Shown piece by piece: positions 1-7,875 of a DNA stretch of 32,273 bases. Location of the stretch: assembly GCA_937883885.1 (NCBI GenBank), contig CAKZXL010000554.1, positions 1 to 32,273 of the forward strand, written 5' to 3'. How positions within the stretch are numbered: the stretch's first letter is position 1; each line of letters begins with the position of its first letter. Under the pieces are notes generated by a model. The model had not been told where the DNA came from. It did no database searches and saw nothing but the letters and a program-made list of their open reading frames with translations. Source of the DNA: an uncultured Aquincola sp. GTDB lineage: Bacteria > Pseudomonadota > Gammaproteobacteria > Burkholderiales > Burkholderiaceae. The position numbers and the translations under genes are program-made.

Positions 1-1
1 G

Positions 2-961
2 CTGGGCTGCCGCCAGCGCATCGGCTTCTTCCTGCACATCCCGCTGCCGCCGCCGCCCATCCTGGCCGCCATCCCGGGGCATGAGTGGCTGATGCGCTCC
101 TTTTTCGCCTACGACCTGGTGGGTCTGCAGACGAACGAGGACGCCGACCACTTCGCCCGCTTCCTGGTGGGCGAGGCGCATGCCGAGCGGCTGCCAGATG
201 GCCGCTTCAGCGCCTATGGCCGCACGATGCGGGCGCAGGCCTTTCCCATCGGCATCGACGTGGACGAGTTCCAGAGCTTGGCCGAGTCGGCCGAGTCGCG
301 CGAGACCGAGACCACGCTCAAGCAGCAGTACGCGCACCGGCGGCTGCTGGTGGGCATCGACCGGCTTGACTATTCCAAGGGCCTGCCGCGGCGGCTGCGC
401 GCCTTCCGCGAGCTGCTGGCCAACTACCCCGAAACCCGCAACAGCGCGACGCTGATCCAGGTGGCCTCGCCCACCCGCGAAAGCGTGGACGCTTATGCCG
501 ACATCCGCCACGAGCTGGAAAGCCTGGCCGGCGAGATCAACGGCGCCTACGGCGAGCTGGACTGGATGCCCATCCGCTACATGCACCGCACCTGGGCCCG
601 CAAGCGGCTGCCGGGCCTGTACCGCGCCGCCAAGGTGGCGCTGGTGACGCCGCTGCGCGACGGCATGAACCTGGTGGCCAAGGAATACGTAGCCATGCAG
701 GACGAAGAAGACCCCGGCGTGCTGGTGCTGTCGCGCTTTGCCGGCGCCGCCGAGCAGATGCGCGAGGCGCTGCTGGTCAACCCGTACGACATCCCGGCGA
801 CGGCCCAGACCATCCAGCGCGCGCTGCAGATGCCGCTGGCCGAGCGGCGTGAACGCCACACGGTGCTGCTCCAGCGCATCCGCGAGTACGACGTGCATGC
901 CTGGCGCCAGGACTTTCTGGACGTGCTGGCCCAGACGGCGGAGCCGGCGCCGGTGGTCTGA
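2..961 (+). CDS. otsA: Trehalose-6-phosphate synthase, OtsA, 3' portion (5' end outside window)
   Basis: Cytoplasmic GT20 glycosyltransferase that joins UDP-glucose and glucose-6-phosphate to make trehalose-6-phosphate. The reading frame is open from base 2, so the gene starts upstream of the window; about 319 C-terminal residues are present against roughly 475 in E. coli OtsA. Visible family signatures, in order, are IGFFLHIP near the left edge, GIDRLDYSKGLP (nucleotide-sugar and phosphate-binding region), the DIRHELE stretch, VTPLRDGMNLVAKEY, PGVLVLSRFAGAA and LLVNPYD. All are intact, so the visible part looks functional. The gene ends 9 bp before a convergent minus-strand gene. The partner phosphatase otsB is not in the window and may lie upstream (inference). 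The identification is firm. Confidence 0.96.
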   Translation: MGCRQRIGFFLHIPLPPPPILAAIPGHEWLMRSFFAYDLVGLQTNEDADHFARFLVGEAHAERLPDGRFSAYGRTMRAQAFPIGIDVDEFQSLAESAESRETETTLKQQYAHRRLLVGIDRLDYSKGLPRRLRAFRELLANYPETRNSATLIQVASPTRESVDAYADIRHELESLAGEINGAYGELDWMPIRYMHRTWARKRLPGLYRAAKVALVTPLRDGMNLVAKEYVAMQDEEDPGVLVLSRFAGAAEQMREALLVNPYDIPATAQTIQRALQMPLAERRERHTVLLQRIREYDVHAWRQDFLDVLAQTAEPAPVV

Positions 962-970
962 CGGCGCGGC

Positions 971-2053
971 TCAGGCCCCCGAGGTAGCGGGCAGGGCCGG
1001 CGGCAGGCTGCCGCCCTCGGCCCGCGTGCCGCACTTCGGGCAGTAGTGGAAAAACGCGTTCTTGCGCGTGCTGCAGTGGCCGCAGTGGTCGAACAGGCCC
1101 AGGCCGCAGTGCACGCAGAAGTCGGCCGGCACGTCGCCGGTGGTCAGCACCGCGCGTTCGCAGGCCGGGCACACGCCGCCGGCCAGGCGCTTGAGGGCGG
1201 CTTCGGTGCCCAGGGCCTGGCGGCGCTGCTGCTCGCTTTGTTGTTCCACTTGCGCGCGGCGCGCCAGGTAGCGGCGCATCGCCTTGACGCCATAGTGGCC
1301 CGCCAGGCCGGTGAGCAGCACGCCCACGCCATAGCGCACATAGCTGCCGTAGCTGGGCAGGTAGGGCACCAGCTCGAAGAAGAAGGTGAAGGCCGCGAAC
1401 AGCACGAAGCCGCGCATCAGCGGCCAGTAGTCGCTGCGGCGATGGCGGGCCAGCAGCCAGCCGGCAACCACCAGCAGCGGCAGCGTGAGCGCCAGCCGCA
1501 GGCCGAACACCCGCAGCTCCTGCGCCCGCCATGCGCGCTCGTAGGCCACCTGCGCATCGGCCAGCAGGCCGGCTTCGGTGCGCTGGCTGGCCTGCAGCGC
1601 CTGGCGCTGGTCGAGCTGCTGCTGGTCCAGCGATTCGACGCGGGCCTGGGCTTCGCGCTCGCGGGCCTTCAGCGTGTCCTGCTCGCGGGTGCGCTGGATG
1701 ACCTGCGGGTCTTGCTGCGGGTCGGTGGTGGCGGTGCGGGTGGCCAGCCAGTTGCCATAGGCCGAGCGGGCCGACTGGTAGGCATTGCCAGCGGCCTGCA
1801 ACGCCAGCCGGGCCTGGTCGTGCTGCTCCTGCAGCTCGGTCTCGCGGCGCTGCAGCGTCTGGCGCTCGGTGCGCAGGCGCTGCAGCGCCGCGCGGTCGGC
1901 CACGAAGTCTTCGGCGCTGAGCCGGTTCTCGACCTTGGGCAGGTCGGCCACCAGGTTGCCGCCCAGCCCCACCAGAAACCCGGCGAAGGCCAGCGACACC
2001 ACCCACATCGCCAGCCGGAAGAGGCGCTCCGGCACCCGCAGGGACTTGAACAT
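971..2053 (-). CDS. Membrane protein with coiled coil and C-terminal double zinc ribbon, function unknown
   Basis: 360 residues of unknown function. An N-terminal hydrophobic segment (about residues 12-32) is followed by a long charged, Gln/Glu/Arg-rich stretch likely to form a coiled coil (about 50-170). Then come two or three further hydrophobic segments (about 185-265) and a cytoplasmic-type tail. The tail carries four CxxC pairs at residues 295/298, 313/316, 324/327 and 338/341, consistent with two zinc ribbons. The coiled coil between the first and second membrane segments would be periplasmic if the N-terminus is inside (inference). It starts 13 bp downstream of the thioesterase gene on the same strand, so the two probably share a transcript. 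I do not recognise a named family beyond 'zinc ribbon domain protein'. Confidence 0.85.
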   Translation of the reverse strand: MFKSLRVPERLFRLAMWVVSLAFAGFLVGLGGNLVADLPKVENRLSAEDFVADRAALQRLRTERQTLQRRETELQEQHDQARLALQAAGNAYQSARSAYGNWLATRTATTDPQQDPQVIQRTREQDTLKAREREAQARVESLDQQQLDQRQALQASQRTEAGLLADAQVAYERAWRAQELRVFGLRLALTLPLLVVAGWLLARHRRSDYWPLMRGFVLFAAFTFFFELVPYLPSYGSYVRYGVGVLLTGLAGHYGVKAMRRYLARRAQVEQQSEQQRRQALGTEAALKRLAGGVCPACERAVLTTGDVPADFCVHCGLGLFDHCGHCSTRKNAFFHYCPKCGTRAEGGSLPPALPATSGA

Positions 2054-2066
2054 GCCGCTGCGGCGA

Positions 2067-2507
2067 TCAGGCCTCGCCGGGCCGCGGCACCGGACGCGGG
2101 TTGCCGTTGGCGTCGGTGGCCACGTAGGTCAGCGTGGCTTCGGTCACCTTGACCACCTGCTCGGTCGGCCGCAGGCGCTGCGCGTACACCTCCACGTCCA
2201 CGGTGATGCTGGTGCGGCCGATGCGCACGATCTCGGCGTAAAAGCTCAGCAGGTCCCCCACGCGCACCGGCTGCTTGAAGACGAATTCCTTGACCGCCAC
2301 GGTCGCCAGCCGGCCCTGCGCCAGCCGGCCGGGCAGCACGGCGCCGGCCAGGTCGACCTGGGCCATCACCCAGCCGCCGAAGATGTCGCCGTTGCCATTG
2401 ACGTCGGCCGGCATCGGAATCACGCGCAGCACCAGCTCCTTGTCGGTGGGCAGCTGCAGGGGCGCTTCGGTCGGCGCTGCGCCGGTCGGGTCGGAGTTGG
2501 GCATCAT
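2067..2507 (-). CDS. Acyl-CoA thioesterase, YciA-type hotdog-fold
   Basis: 146-residue single-hotdog thioesterase that hydrolyses acyl-CoA to free acid and CoA in the cytoplasm. Family hallmarks are [14 protein letters not shown], then [18 protein letters not shown] (the conserved catalytic Asn/Asp-Gly helix region), [16 protein letters not shown] and the [11 protein letters not shown] strand. Its length fits the YciA branch (about 130-150 aa). Two adjacent Met codons open the frame; the outer one (2507) is used here, and the choice changes one residue. The gene diverges from the Atm1-type exporter across 37 bp and is followed by the zinc-ribbon membrane protein gene. Substrate specificity cannot be read from sequence. 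Confidence 0.92.
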   Translation of the reverse strand: MMPNSDPTGAAPTEAPLQLPTDKELVLRVIPMPADVNGNGDIFGGWVMAQVDLAGAVLPGRLAQGRLATVAVKEFVFKQPVRVGDLLSFYAEIVRIGRTSITVDVEVYAQRLRPTEQVVKVTEATLTYVATDANGNPRPVPRPGEA

Positions 2508-2544
2508 CGGGATCTTCTGTGCTTCAAAAAAGAATTCTCACACG

Positions 2545-4392
2545 ATGCGCGCCGCCGCCAGCTCGTCCCACCTGCCGCCTTCGGCCGCCGCCGATCCTGC
2601 CCAGCGCCGCTCCGACTGGGGCACGCTGGCCCGGCTGCTGCCCTACCTGTGGCGCTACCGCTGGCGGGTGGGGCTGGCGCTGTCCTTCCTGATCCTGGCC
2701 AAGGTGGCCAACGTCGGCGTGCCGCTGCTGCTCAAGCAGCTGGTCGACCGGCTGTCCATCCAGCCGGGTTCGGTGCAGGCCATGCTGGTGGTGCCGGTGG
2801 GGCTGCTGGTGGCCTACGGGCTGCTGCGGCTGTCCACCTCGGTGTTCACCGAACTGCGTGAACTGGTGTTCGCCAAGGCCACCGAAGGCACCACCCGCAG
2901 CATCGCGCTGCAGGTGTTCCAGCATCTGCATGCGCTGAGCCTGCGCTTTCACCTCGAGCGCCAGACCGGCGGCATGACGCGCGACATCGAGCGCGGCACG
3001 CGGGCGGTGCAGTCGCTGTTCTCGTATTCGCTCTACAGCATCCTGCCCACGCTGATCGAGATGGTGATGGTGCTGACCTTGCTGGGCGTCAAGTTCGATG
3101 CCTGGTTCGCCGGCATCACGCTGATCGCGCTGCTGGTGTACATCGGCTTCACCGTGGCGGTGACCGAATGGCGCACGCAGTTCCGCAAGCAGCTCAACGA
3201 GCTGGACTCCAAGGCGCACAGCCGGGCCATCGATTCGCTGCTGAACTACGAGACGGTCAAGTACTTCAACAACGAGCAGTACGAGGCCCGCCGCTACGAC
3301 GAGAGCCTGAACAACCTGCGCCGCGCGGCGGTCAAGAGCCAGCGCACGCTGTCGCTGCTGAACACCGGGCAGCAGCTCATCATCGCCGCCGCGCTGATTG
3401 CCATGCTGTGGCGCGCGACGGAGGGCGTGGTGGCCGGCCGCATGACGCTGGGCGACCTGGTGATGGTCAATGCCTTCATGATCCAGCTGTACGTGCCGCT
3501 GAACTTCCTGGGCGTGATCTACCGCGAGATCAAGCAGGGCCTGGCCGACCTGGACAAGATGTTCGTGCTGCTCGAGCGTGAGCGCGAAGTGGCCGACCAG
3601 CCCGGCGCGCAGCCGCTGCAGGTGAGTGAAGGCCGGGTGCGCTTCGAGCAGGTGCGCTTTGCGTATGAAGGCCCCCAGGGCCGGCCCATCCTGCACGAGG
3701 TGAGTTTCGAGATACCGCCCGGCAAGACGGTGGCGGTGGTGGGCCCCTCGGGCGCGGGCAAGAGCACGCTGGCGCGGCTGCTGTACCGCTTCTACGACGT
3801 GGCGCCGGGGGCCGGCCGCATCACCATCGACGGGCAGGACATCCGCGCGGTGACACAGGCCAGCCTGCGCGCGGCCATCGGCATCGTGCCGCAGGACACG
3901 GTGCTGTTCAACGACACCGTGGCCTACAACATCGGCTATGGCCGGCCCGAGTCATCGCAGGCCGAGATCGAGGCGGCCGCCCGCGCCGCCCACATCCACG
4001 ACTTCATCGCCAGCACGCCCAAGGGCTACGACACCATGGTGGGTGAGCGGGGCCTGAAGCTCTCGGGCGGTGAAAAGCAGCGCGTGGCCATCGCCCGCAC
4101 GCTGCTGAAGAACCCGCCCATCCTCATCTTCGACGAAGCCACCTCGGCACTGGATTCGGCCAATGAGCGTGCCATCCAGGCCGAGCTGCAAAGCGCCGCC
4201 CGCGGCAAGACGGCGCTGGTGATCGCGCACCGGCTGTCCACGGTGGTGGATGCGCACGAGATCGTGGTGATGGAGCAGGGCCGGGTGGTGGAACGCGGCC
4301 CGCATGCGGCGCTGCTGGCGCTGGATGGCGTGTACGCCCGCATGTGGCGCCTGCAACACAGCCAGACGCCCGGCGAGCCCACCCCCGCGTAA
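2545..4392 (+). CDS. Atm1/ABCB7-type ABC exporter (fused membrane and ATPase domains)
   Basis: Homodimeric half-transporter of 615 residues in the inner membrane. The membrane domain (about 25-330) contains stretches typical of the Atm1/ABCB7 branch, including [16 protein letters not shown], the [14 protein letters not shown] loop and [11 protein letters not shown]. The ATPase domain has Walker A GPSGAGKS at 400-407, signature LSGGE at 506-510, Walker B with D530-E531 and the switch His at 562. All are intact. Relatives export glutathione-linked sulfur or metal compounds and can give metal tolerance; the substrate here is inferred, not seen. The start is the ATG at 2545; the frame is open further upstream but would run into the divergent thioesterase gene. 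The identification of the class is firm. Confidence 0.94.
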   Translation: MRAAASSSHLPPSAAADPAQRRSDWGTLARLLPYLWRYRWRVGLALSFLILAKVANVGVPLLLKQLVDRLSIQPGSVQAMLVVPVGLLVAYGLLRLSTSVFTELRELVFAKATEGTTRSIALQVFQHLHALSLRFHLERQTGGMTRDIERGTRAVQSLFSYSLYSILPTLIEMVMVLTLLGVKFDAWFAGITLIALLVYIGFTVAVTEWRTQFRKQLNELDSKAHSRAIDSLLNYETVKYFNNEQYEARRYDESLNNLRRAAVKSQRTLSLLNTGQQLIIAAALIAMLWRATEGVVAGRMTLGDLVMVNAFMIQLYVPLNFLGVIYREIKQGLADLDKMFVLLEREREVADQPGAQPLQVSEGRVRFEQVRFAYEGPQGRPILHEVSFEIPPGKTVAVVGPSGAGKSTLARLLYRFYDVAPGAGRITIDGQDIRAVTQASLRAAIGIVPQDTVLFNDTVAYNIGYGRPESSQAEIEAAARAAHIHDFIASTPKGYDTMVGERGLKLSGGEKQRVAIARTLLKNPPILIFDEATSALDSANERAIQAELQSAARGKTALVIAHRLSTVVDAHEIVVMEQGRVVERGPHAALLALDGVYARMWRLQHSQTPGEPTPA

Positions 4393-4463
4393 GCCCTGGG
4401 GTCGCCGGATGCTGCGGCGCGGGACCATTCGGCACAATCGCCCGTCCTCGTTCCCCTTGCGCC

Positions 4464-5231
4464 ATGAGCTTCCTCGCCATCGACATCGGCAACACCCGCT
4501 TGAAGTGGGCGTTGTATGCATCGCCCACACCGGGCGCGGCCTTGCTGGACCATGGGGCTGCCTTCCTTGAAACCATCGACGAACTGGCCGAAGGCGCCTG
4601 GGCGAAGCTGCCGCACCCCGGCAGCATGCTCGGCTGCAACGTGGCCGGCGACGCGGTACGCCGCCGCGTGGAGGAGCAGCTGGAGCTGTGGGACTTCACG
4701 CCGCGCTGGGTGGTGCCTGGCGCGCAGGAGGGCGGCGTGGTCAACGGCTACGACCACCCGGGCCGGCTGGGCGCCGACCGCTGGACCTCGCTGATCGGCG
4801 CGCACTGGCACATGCGCGCACGCGCGGCGCAGCGGCCGGTGCTGGTGGTGATGATGGGCACCGCCGTGACGGTGGATGCACTGACGGCCGACGGCCAGTT
4901 CCTGGGCGGCATCATCCTGCCGGGCCACGGCATCATGCTGCGCGCGCTGGAAAGCGGCACCGCCGGCCTGCGTGTGCCCACCGGCCAGGTGCGCGACTTT
5001 CCGACCAACACGTCCGACGCGCTGACCAGCGGCGGCACCTTTGCCATCACCGGCGCCATCGAGCGCATGCACCGCCACTTGCGCACCCGCACCGGCAAGA
5101 CGCCCATCGTGCTGGTGACCGGCGGCGCCGGCTGGAAGGTGGCGCCCGACCTGGACGTCGACCATGAGCTGGTCGAGTCCTTGATCTTCGACGGCCTGCT
5201 GGCGATGCAGTCCCACAGGTTGGCGCTGTAA
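4464..5231 (+). CDS. coaX: Type III pantothenate kinase (CoaX)
   Basis: Cytoplasmic ATP-dependent kinase for the first step of coenzyme A synthesis, pantothenate to 4'-phosphopantothenate. 255 residues, normal for the family. Visible signatures: ASKHA phosphate-binding DIGNTRLKW (residues 7-15), the pantothenate-site GADRW (103-107), GTAVTVD (132-138) and GGIILPG. The type III enzyme is the usual form in beta-proteobacteria, where it often adjoins birA; birA is not next to it here. The ATG at 4464 is chosen because DIGNT starts six residues after it, as in the family. It is preceded by 71 bp after the exporter stop. The stop codon lies in the loop of a perfect hairpin shared with convergent hslU. 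Confidence 0.95.
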   Translation: MSFLAIDIGNTRLKWALYASPTPGAALLDHGAAFLETIDELAEGAWAKLPHPGSMLGCNVAGDAVRRRVEEQLELWDFTPRWVVPGAQEGGVVNGYDHPGRLGADRWTSLIGAHWHMRARAAQRPVLVVMMGTAVTVDALTADGQFLGGIILPGHGIMLRALESGTAGLRVPTGQVRDFPTNTSDALTSGGTFAITGAIERMHRHLRTRTGKTPIVLVTGGAGWKVAPDLDVDHELVESLIFDGLLAMQSHRLAL

Positions 5232-5240
5232 GCGCCAACC
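5218..5240. terminator. Perfect hairpin at the coaX/hslU convergent junction
   Basis: A 10-bp perfect inverted repeat (GGTTGGCGCT at 5218-5227 and AGCGCCAACC at 5231-5240) with a 3-nt loop. It overlaps the coaX stop codon and ends 7 bp before the hslU stop. No T-run follows on either strand, so it is not a classical intrinsic terminator. Its place exactly between convergent genes suggests a bidirectional 3'-end or mRNA-stabilising hairpin (inference). Confidence 0.55.
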
Positions 5241-5246
5241 CCAGCG

Positions 5247-6587
5247 CTACAGGATGTAGCGCGACAGGTCTTCGTTCTTCGACAGCTCCGACAGCTTGCC
5301 GTCCACCGCCGCGGCGTCCAGCGTCACCGTCTGGCCGCTGCGGTTGGGGGCGTCGAAGCTCACCTCGTCCAGCAGCCGTTCCATCACCGTGGACAGGCGC
5401 CGCGCGCCGATGTTCTCGGTGCGCTCGTTCACGTCGTAGGCGATCTGCGCCAGCCGGCGGATGCCGTCGGCGGTGATGTCCAGCTTCACGCCTTCGGTGG
5501 CCAGCAGCGCTTCGTACTGCTTGACCAGGCTGGCGTGGGTGCTGGTGAGGATGGACTCGAAATCGTCCACCGACAGCGAGCCCAGCTCCACCCGGATCGG
5601 GAAGCGCCCCTGCAGCTCCGGAATCAGGTCGCTGGGCTTGGTCAGGTGAAAGGCGCCCGAGGCGATGAACAGGATGTGGTCGGTCTTGACCATGCCGTAC
5701 TTGGTGTTCACCGTGGTGCCTTCCACCAGCGGCAGCAGGTCGCGCTGCACACCCTGGCGCGACACCTCGGCGCCGCCGTGTTCGCTGCGCGAGGCCACCT
5801 TGTCGATCTCGTCGATGAAGACGATGCCGTTCTGCTCGGCGTTGTGCAGCGCCGCAGTCTTGATGTCGTCCTCGTTCACCAGCTTGGCGGCCTCTTCGTC
5901 CACCAGCAGCTTGCGCGCCTCGGCGATCTTGACCTTGCGCGTCTTGCGCTTGCCCGCGCCCATCTGCGAGAACAGGCCCTTGAGCTGCTCGGCCATCTCT
6001 TCCATGCCTTGCGGGCCCATGATCTCGAGCTGCGGCTTGGCTTCGGCCAGGTCGATCTCGATTTCCTTGTCGTCCAGCGTGCCTTCGCGCAGGCGCTTGC
6101 GCATCACCTGACGGGCCGTGTTGTCGGCCGGCGGGGCGGGCGGCGTGGCGTCGAAGCCCACCGACGGCGTGCGCGCCACCGGCACCAGGATGTCGAGGAT
6201 GCGGTCTTCGGCCGCGTCTTCGGCGGCGCTGCGCTTGCGGCGCACCTGCAGCTCACGCTCCTGCTTGACGGCCATGTCCACCAGGTCGCGGATGATGCTG
6301 TCCACGTCCTTGCCCACGTAGCCCACCTCGGTGAACTTGGTGGCCTCCACCTTGATGAAGGGCGCGTCGGCCAGCTTGGCCAGGCGGCGCGCGATCTCGG
6401 TCTTGCCGACGCCGGTGGGGCCGATCATCAGGATGTTCTTGGGCGTGATCTCGGCGCGCAGCTTCTCGTCCACCTGCTGGCGGCGCCAGCGGTTGCGCAG
6501 CGCGATGGCCACGGCACGCTTGGCATTGCCCTGGCCGACGATGTGGCGGTCGAGTTCGGAGACGATCTCTTGCGGGGTCATGCTCAT
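5247..6587 (-). CDS. hslU: HslU, ATPase/unfoldase subunit of the HslUV protease
   Basis: AAA+ unfoldase that feeds proteins into the HslV proteolytic chamber in the cytoplasm. 446 residues (E. coli HslU 443). Seen: opening [17 protein letters not shown], Walker A GPTGVGKT (residues 56-63), the substrate-gripping pore loop GYVG (89-92), Walker B IVFIDEID, and the C-terminal tail ending LSRYIL that docks into HslV pockets. A second in-frame Met lies two codons in. The chosen start overlaps the hslV stop as ATGA (6584-6587), so hslU is translationally coupled to hslV. A GAGGTG-like SD lies in the end of hslV. No defects seen. Confidence 0.97.
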   Translation of the reverse strand: MSMTPQEIVSELDRHIVGQGNAKRAVAIALRNRWRRQQVDEKLRAEITPKNILMIGPTGVGKTEIARRLAKLADAPFIKVEATKFTEVGYVGKDVDSIIRDLVDMAVKQERELQVRRKRSAAEDAAEDRILDILVPVARTPSVGFDATPPAPPADNTARQVMRKRLREGTLDDKEIEIDLAEAKPQLEIMGPQGMEEMAEQLKGLFSQMGAGKRKTRKVKIAEARKLLVDEEAAKLVNEDDIKTAALHNAEQNGIVFIDEIDKVASRSEHGGAEVSRQGVQRDLLPLVEGTTVNTKYGMVKTDHILFIASGAFHLTKPSDLIPELQGRFPIRVELGSLSVDDFESILTSTHASLVKQYEALLATEGVKLDITADGIRRLAQIAYDVNERTENIGARRLSTVMERLLDEVSFDAPNRSGQTVTLDAAAVDGKLSELSKNEDLSRYIL

Positions 6588-7132
6588 TCGAGCACCTCGA
6601 TGGTGTGGCGCTGGTTGGTGTAGATGCACAGGTCGCCGGCGATCACCAGCGACTGCTTGACCACGTCGTGCGGCGGCATTTCGGTGTGGTCCAGCAGCGC
6701 CTTGGCCGCGGCCTGCGCATAGGCGCCGCCCGAGCCGATGGCGATGATGCCGTTCTCGGGCTCCAGCACGTCGCCGTTGCCGGTGATGATCAGCGAGGCC
6801 TGGCGGTCGGCCACGGCCAGCATGGCTTCCAGCCGGCGCAGCACGCGGTCGGTGCGCCAGTCCTTGGTCAGCTCGATGGCGGCGCGCACCAGGTGGCCCT
6901 GGTGCTTTTCCAGCTTGGCCTCGAAGCGCTCGAACAGCGTGAACGCATCGGCCGTGGCGCCGGCAAAACCGGCCAGCACCTGGTCGCGGTAGAGCTTGCG
7001 CACCTTGCGCGCGGTGGATTTGACGACGATGTTGCCAAGCGTGACCTGGCCGTCGCCGCCCAGCGCAACCTGGTTGCCACGCCGAACGCTGACGATGGTG
7101 GTGCCGTGAAACACCGGGGTTTGTGTGTCCAT
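6584..7132 (-). CDS. hslV: HslV, threonine peptidase subunit of the HslUV protease
   Basis: Proteasome-beta-like peptidase that degrades unfolded proteins delivered by HslU; part of the heat-shock protein quality-control system. With the start at 7132 it has 182 residues and a 10-residue propeptide ending HG before the catalytic N-terminal Thr (TTIVSVRRG). Other signatures include [29 protein letters not shown] and [14 protein letters not shown]. Upstream in-frame Met codons at 7141 and 7162 are possible, but neither has a clear SD, and beta-proteobacterial homologues usually have short propeptides; this start is therefore a judgement. It is the first gene of hslVU. I found no convincing sigma-32 promoter in the 160 bp upstream. 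Confidence 0.94.
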   Translation of the reverse strand: MDTQTPVFHGTTIVSVRRGNQVALGGDGQVTLGNIVVKSTARKVRKLYRDQVLAGFAGATADAFTLFERFEAKLEKHQGHLVRAAIELTKDWRTDRVLRRLEAMLAVADRQASLIITGNGDVLEPENGIIAIGSGGAYAQAAAKALLDHTEMPPHDVVKQSLVIAGDLCIYTNQRHTIEVLE

Positions 7133-7250
7133 GGGGGGCATCTGGCGGTGAAGAGTCGGCATTCAAGCGCCAGCGCCGCCGGGTACGGCGGAGTCTCGAA
7201 GGCGCTGGGTCGAAGGGGACGCCACTGTACCTGCCAGGCGTCGGGCGGTT

Positions 7251-7272
7251 CCCACATTTGTGCTAATGTGGG
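7251..7272. promoter_or_regulatory. Inverted repeat upstream of the antitoxin gene, probable autoregulatory operator
   Basis: Perfect 7-bp arms CCCACAT (7251-7257) and ATGTGGG (7266-7272) with an 8-nt spacer, 20 bp before the antitoxin ATG. Antitoxins of ParD/RelB type usually bind a dyad in their own promoter, so this is the expected place for such a site. The position is seen; the function is inferred. Confidence 0.5.
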
Positions 7273-7292
7273 TTCCAATTCAAGGGGTGCAT

Positions 7293-7547
7293 ATGAGCAG
7301 GCTCACCATCGACATCACCGAACAGCAGCACCAGACCCTGAAGGCCATGGCCGCCCTGCATGGCAAGTCCATCAAGGCGTACGCGGTGGAGCGACTTTTC
7401 CCGCAGGCCGGGAGTGAGGAGCAGGCCTTGGGCGAGCTCAAGGCACTGCTCGACCGGCGCTTGGCCGAGGCTCAACGTGGTGAGGTGTCTACCAAGAGCA
7501 TCACCGAGATCGCAGAAGAGACCTTGAGAGCCGACCGCGTGGCGTGA
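7293..7547 (+). CDS. Small antitoxin of a ParD/ParE-type toxin-antitoxin pair
   Basis: 84 residues. The N-terminal strand SRLTIDITEQQHQTLKAMAA followed by GKSIKAYAVERLF looks like a ribbon-helix-helix DNA-binding half. The C-terminal half (about 45-84, with LLDRRLAEA and STKSITEIAEE) is the part that would wrap the toxin. The ATG at 7293 has a good SD (AAGGGG at 7282-7287). The toxin reading frame starts inside its last codons (GTG at 7544), the usual TA overlap. It is divergent from hslV and preceded by a dyad that may be its operator. Because the toxin gene is frameshifted, this antitoxin may be an orphan. Exact family name is inferred from memory of similar pairs. Confidence 0.83.
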   Translation: MSRLTIDITEQQHQTLKAMAALHGKSIKAYAVERLFPQAGSEEQALGELKALLDRRLAEAQRGEVSTKSITEIAEETLRADRVA

Positions 7548-7863
7548 CTCGCTCTTACGTCCTCAGCCGAGGGGCTGTTTCCGACCTTCGGGAGATCACC
7601 CGGTACACCGCCAAGACGTGGGGTGAGCGCAGTGCCGCCGGTACGTGGCCGAGCTCGAAGAAGCGGCGGAGCGTCTGGCTCGCGGGGAAGGGGTCTTCAA
7701 GGACTTGAGCGCTCTGATGCCGGGCCTTCGGCTCGCCACCGCAGGCAGGCACTGCCTGTTTTCCCTTGCCCGGCCAGCAGCGCCCGCCCTGATCCTCGCG
7801 ATCCTGCATGAGCGCATGGACCTCATGACTCGCCTGAAGGGCCGCCTGCTGCAGCTGCCCTAG
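7544..7863 (+). pseudogene. Frameshifted ParE/RelE-family toxin
   Basis: Two frames together encode a typical ParE-like toxin of about 106 residues. The first part, from the GTG at 7544 to about 7629, reads TRSYVLSRGAVSDLREITRY and ends at WGER. The rest, from 7630 in the next frame, contains YVAELEEAAERLA, GVFKDLSALMPGLR, the CLFSLAR strand and ILAILHERMDL. One base is missing near 7628-7630; adding one there restores a continuous protein. Without it the first frame ends about 25 codons later. ParE-like toxins poison DNA gyrase and RelE-like ones cleave mRNA; which applies here is not decided. This is a real inactivating mutation or a sequencing error. The gene ends 12 bp before a convergent gene. 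Confidence 0.82.
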
Positions 7864-7875
7864 TCGCTGACCGGC

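Noticed and set aside
5535..6623. Plus-strand frame across hslU
   Set aside because: Antisense of hslU; His/Leu-rich with no family match.
6588..7166. Upstream extension of the hslU frame
   Set aside because: It overlaps hslV out of frame; hslU has a proper ATGA-coupled start at 6587.
7133..7260. Sigma-32 promoter for hslVU
   Set aside because: CTTGAAT occurs at about 7159-7165 on the minus strand, but the CCCCAT after it is too far away and coincides with the start codon; no acceptable -10.
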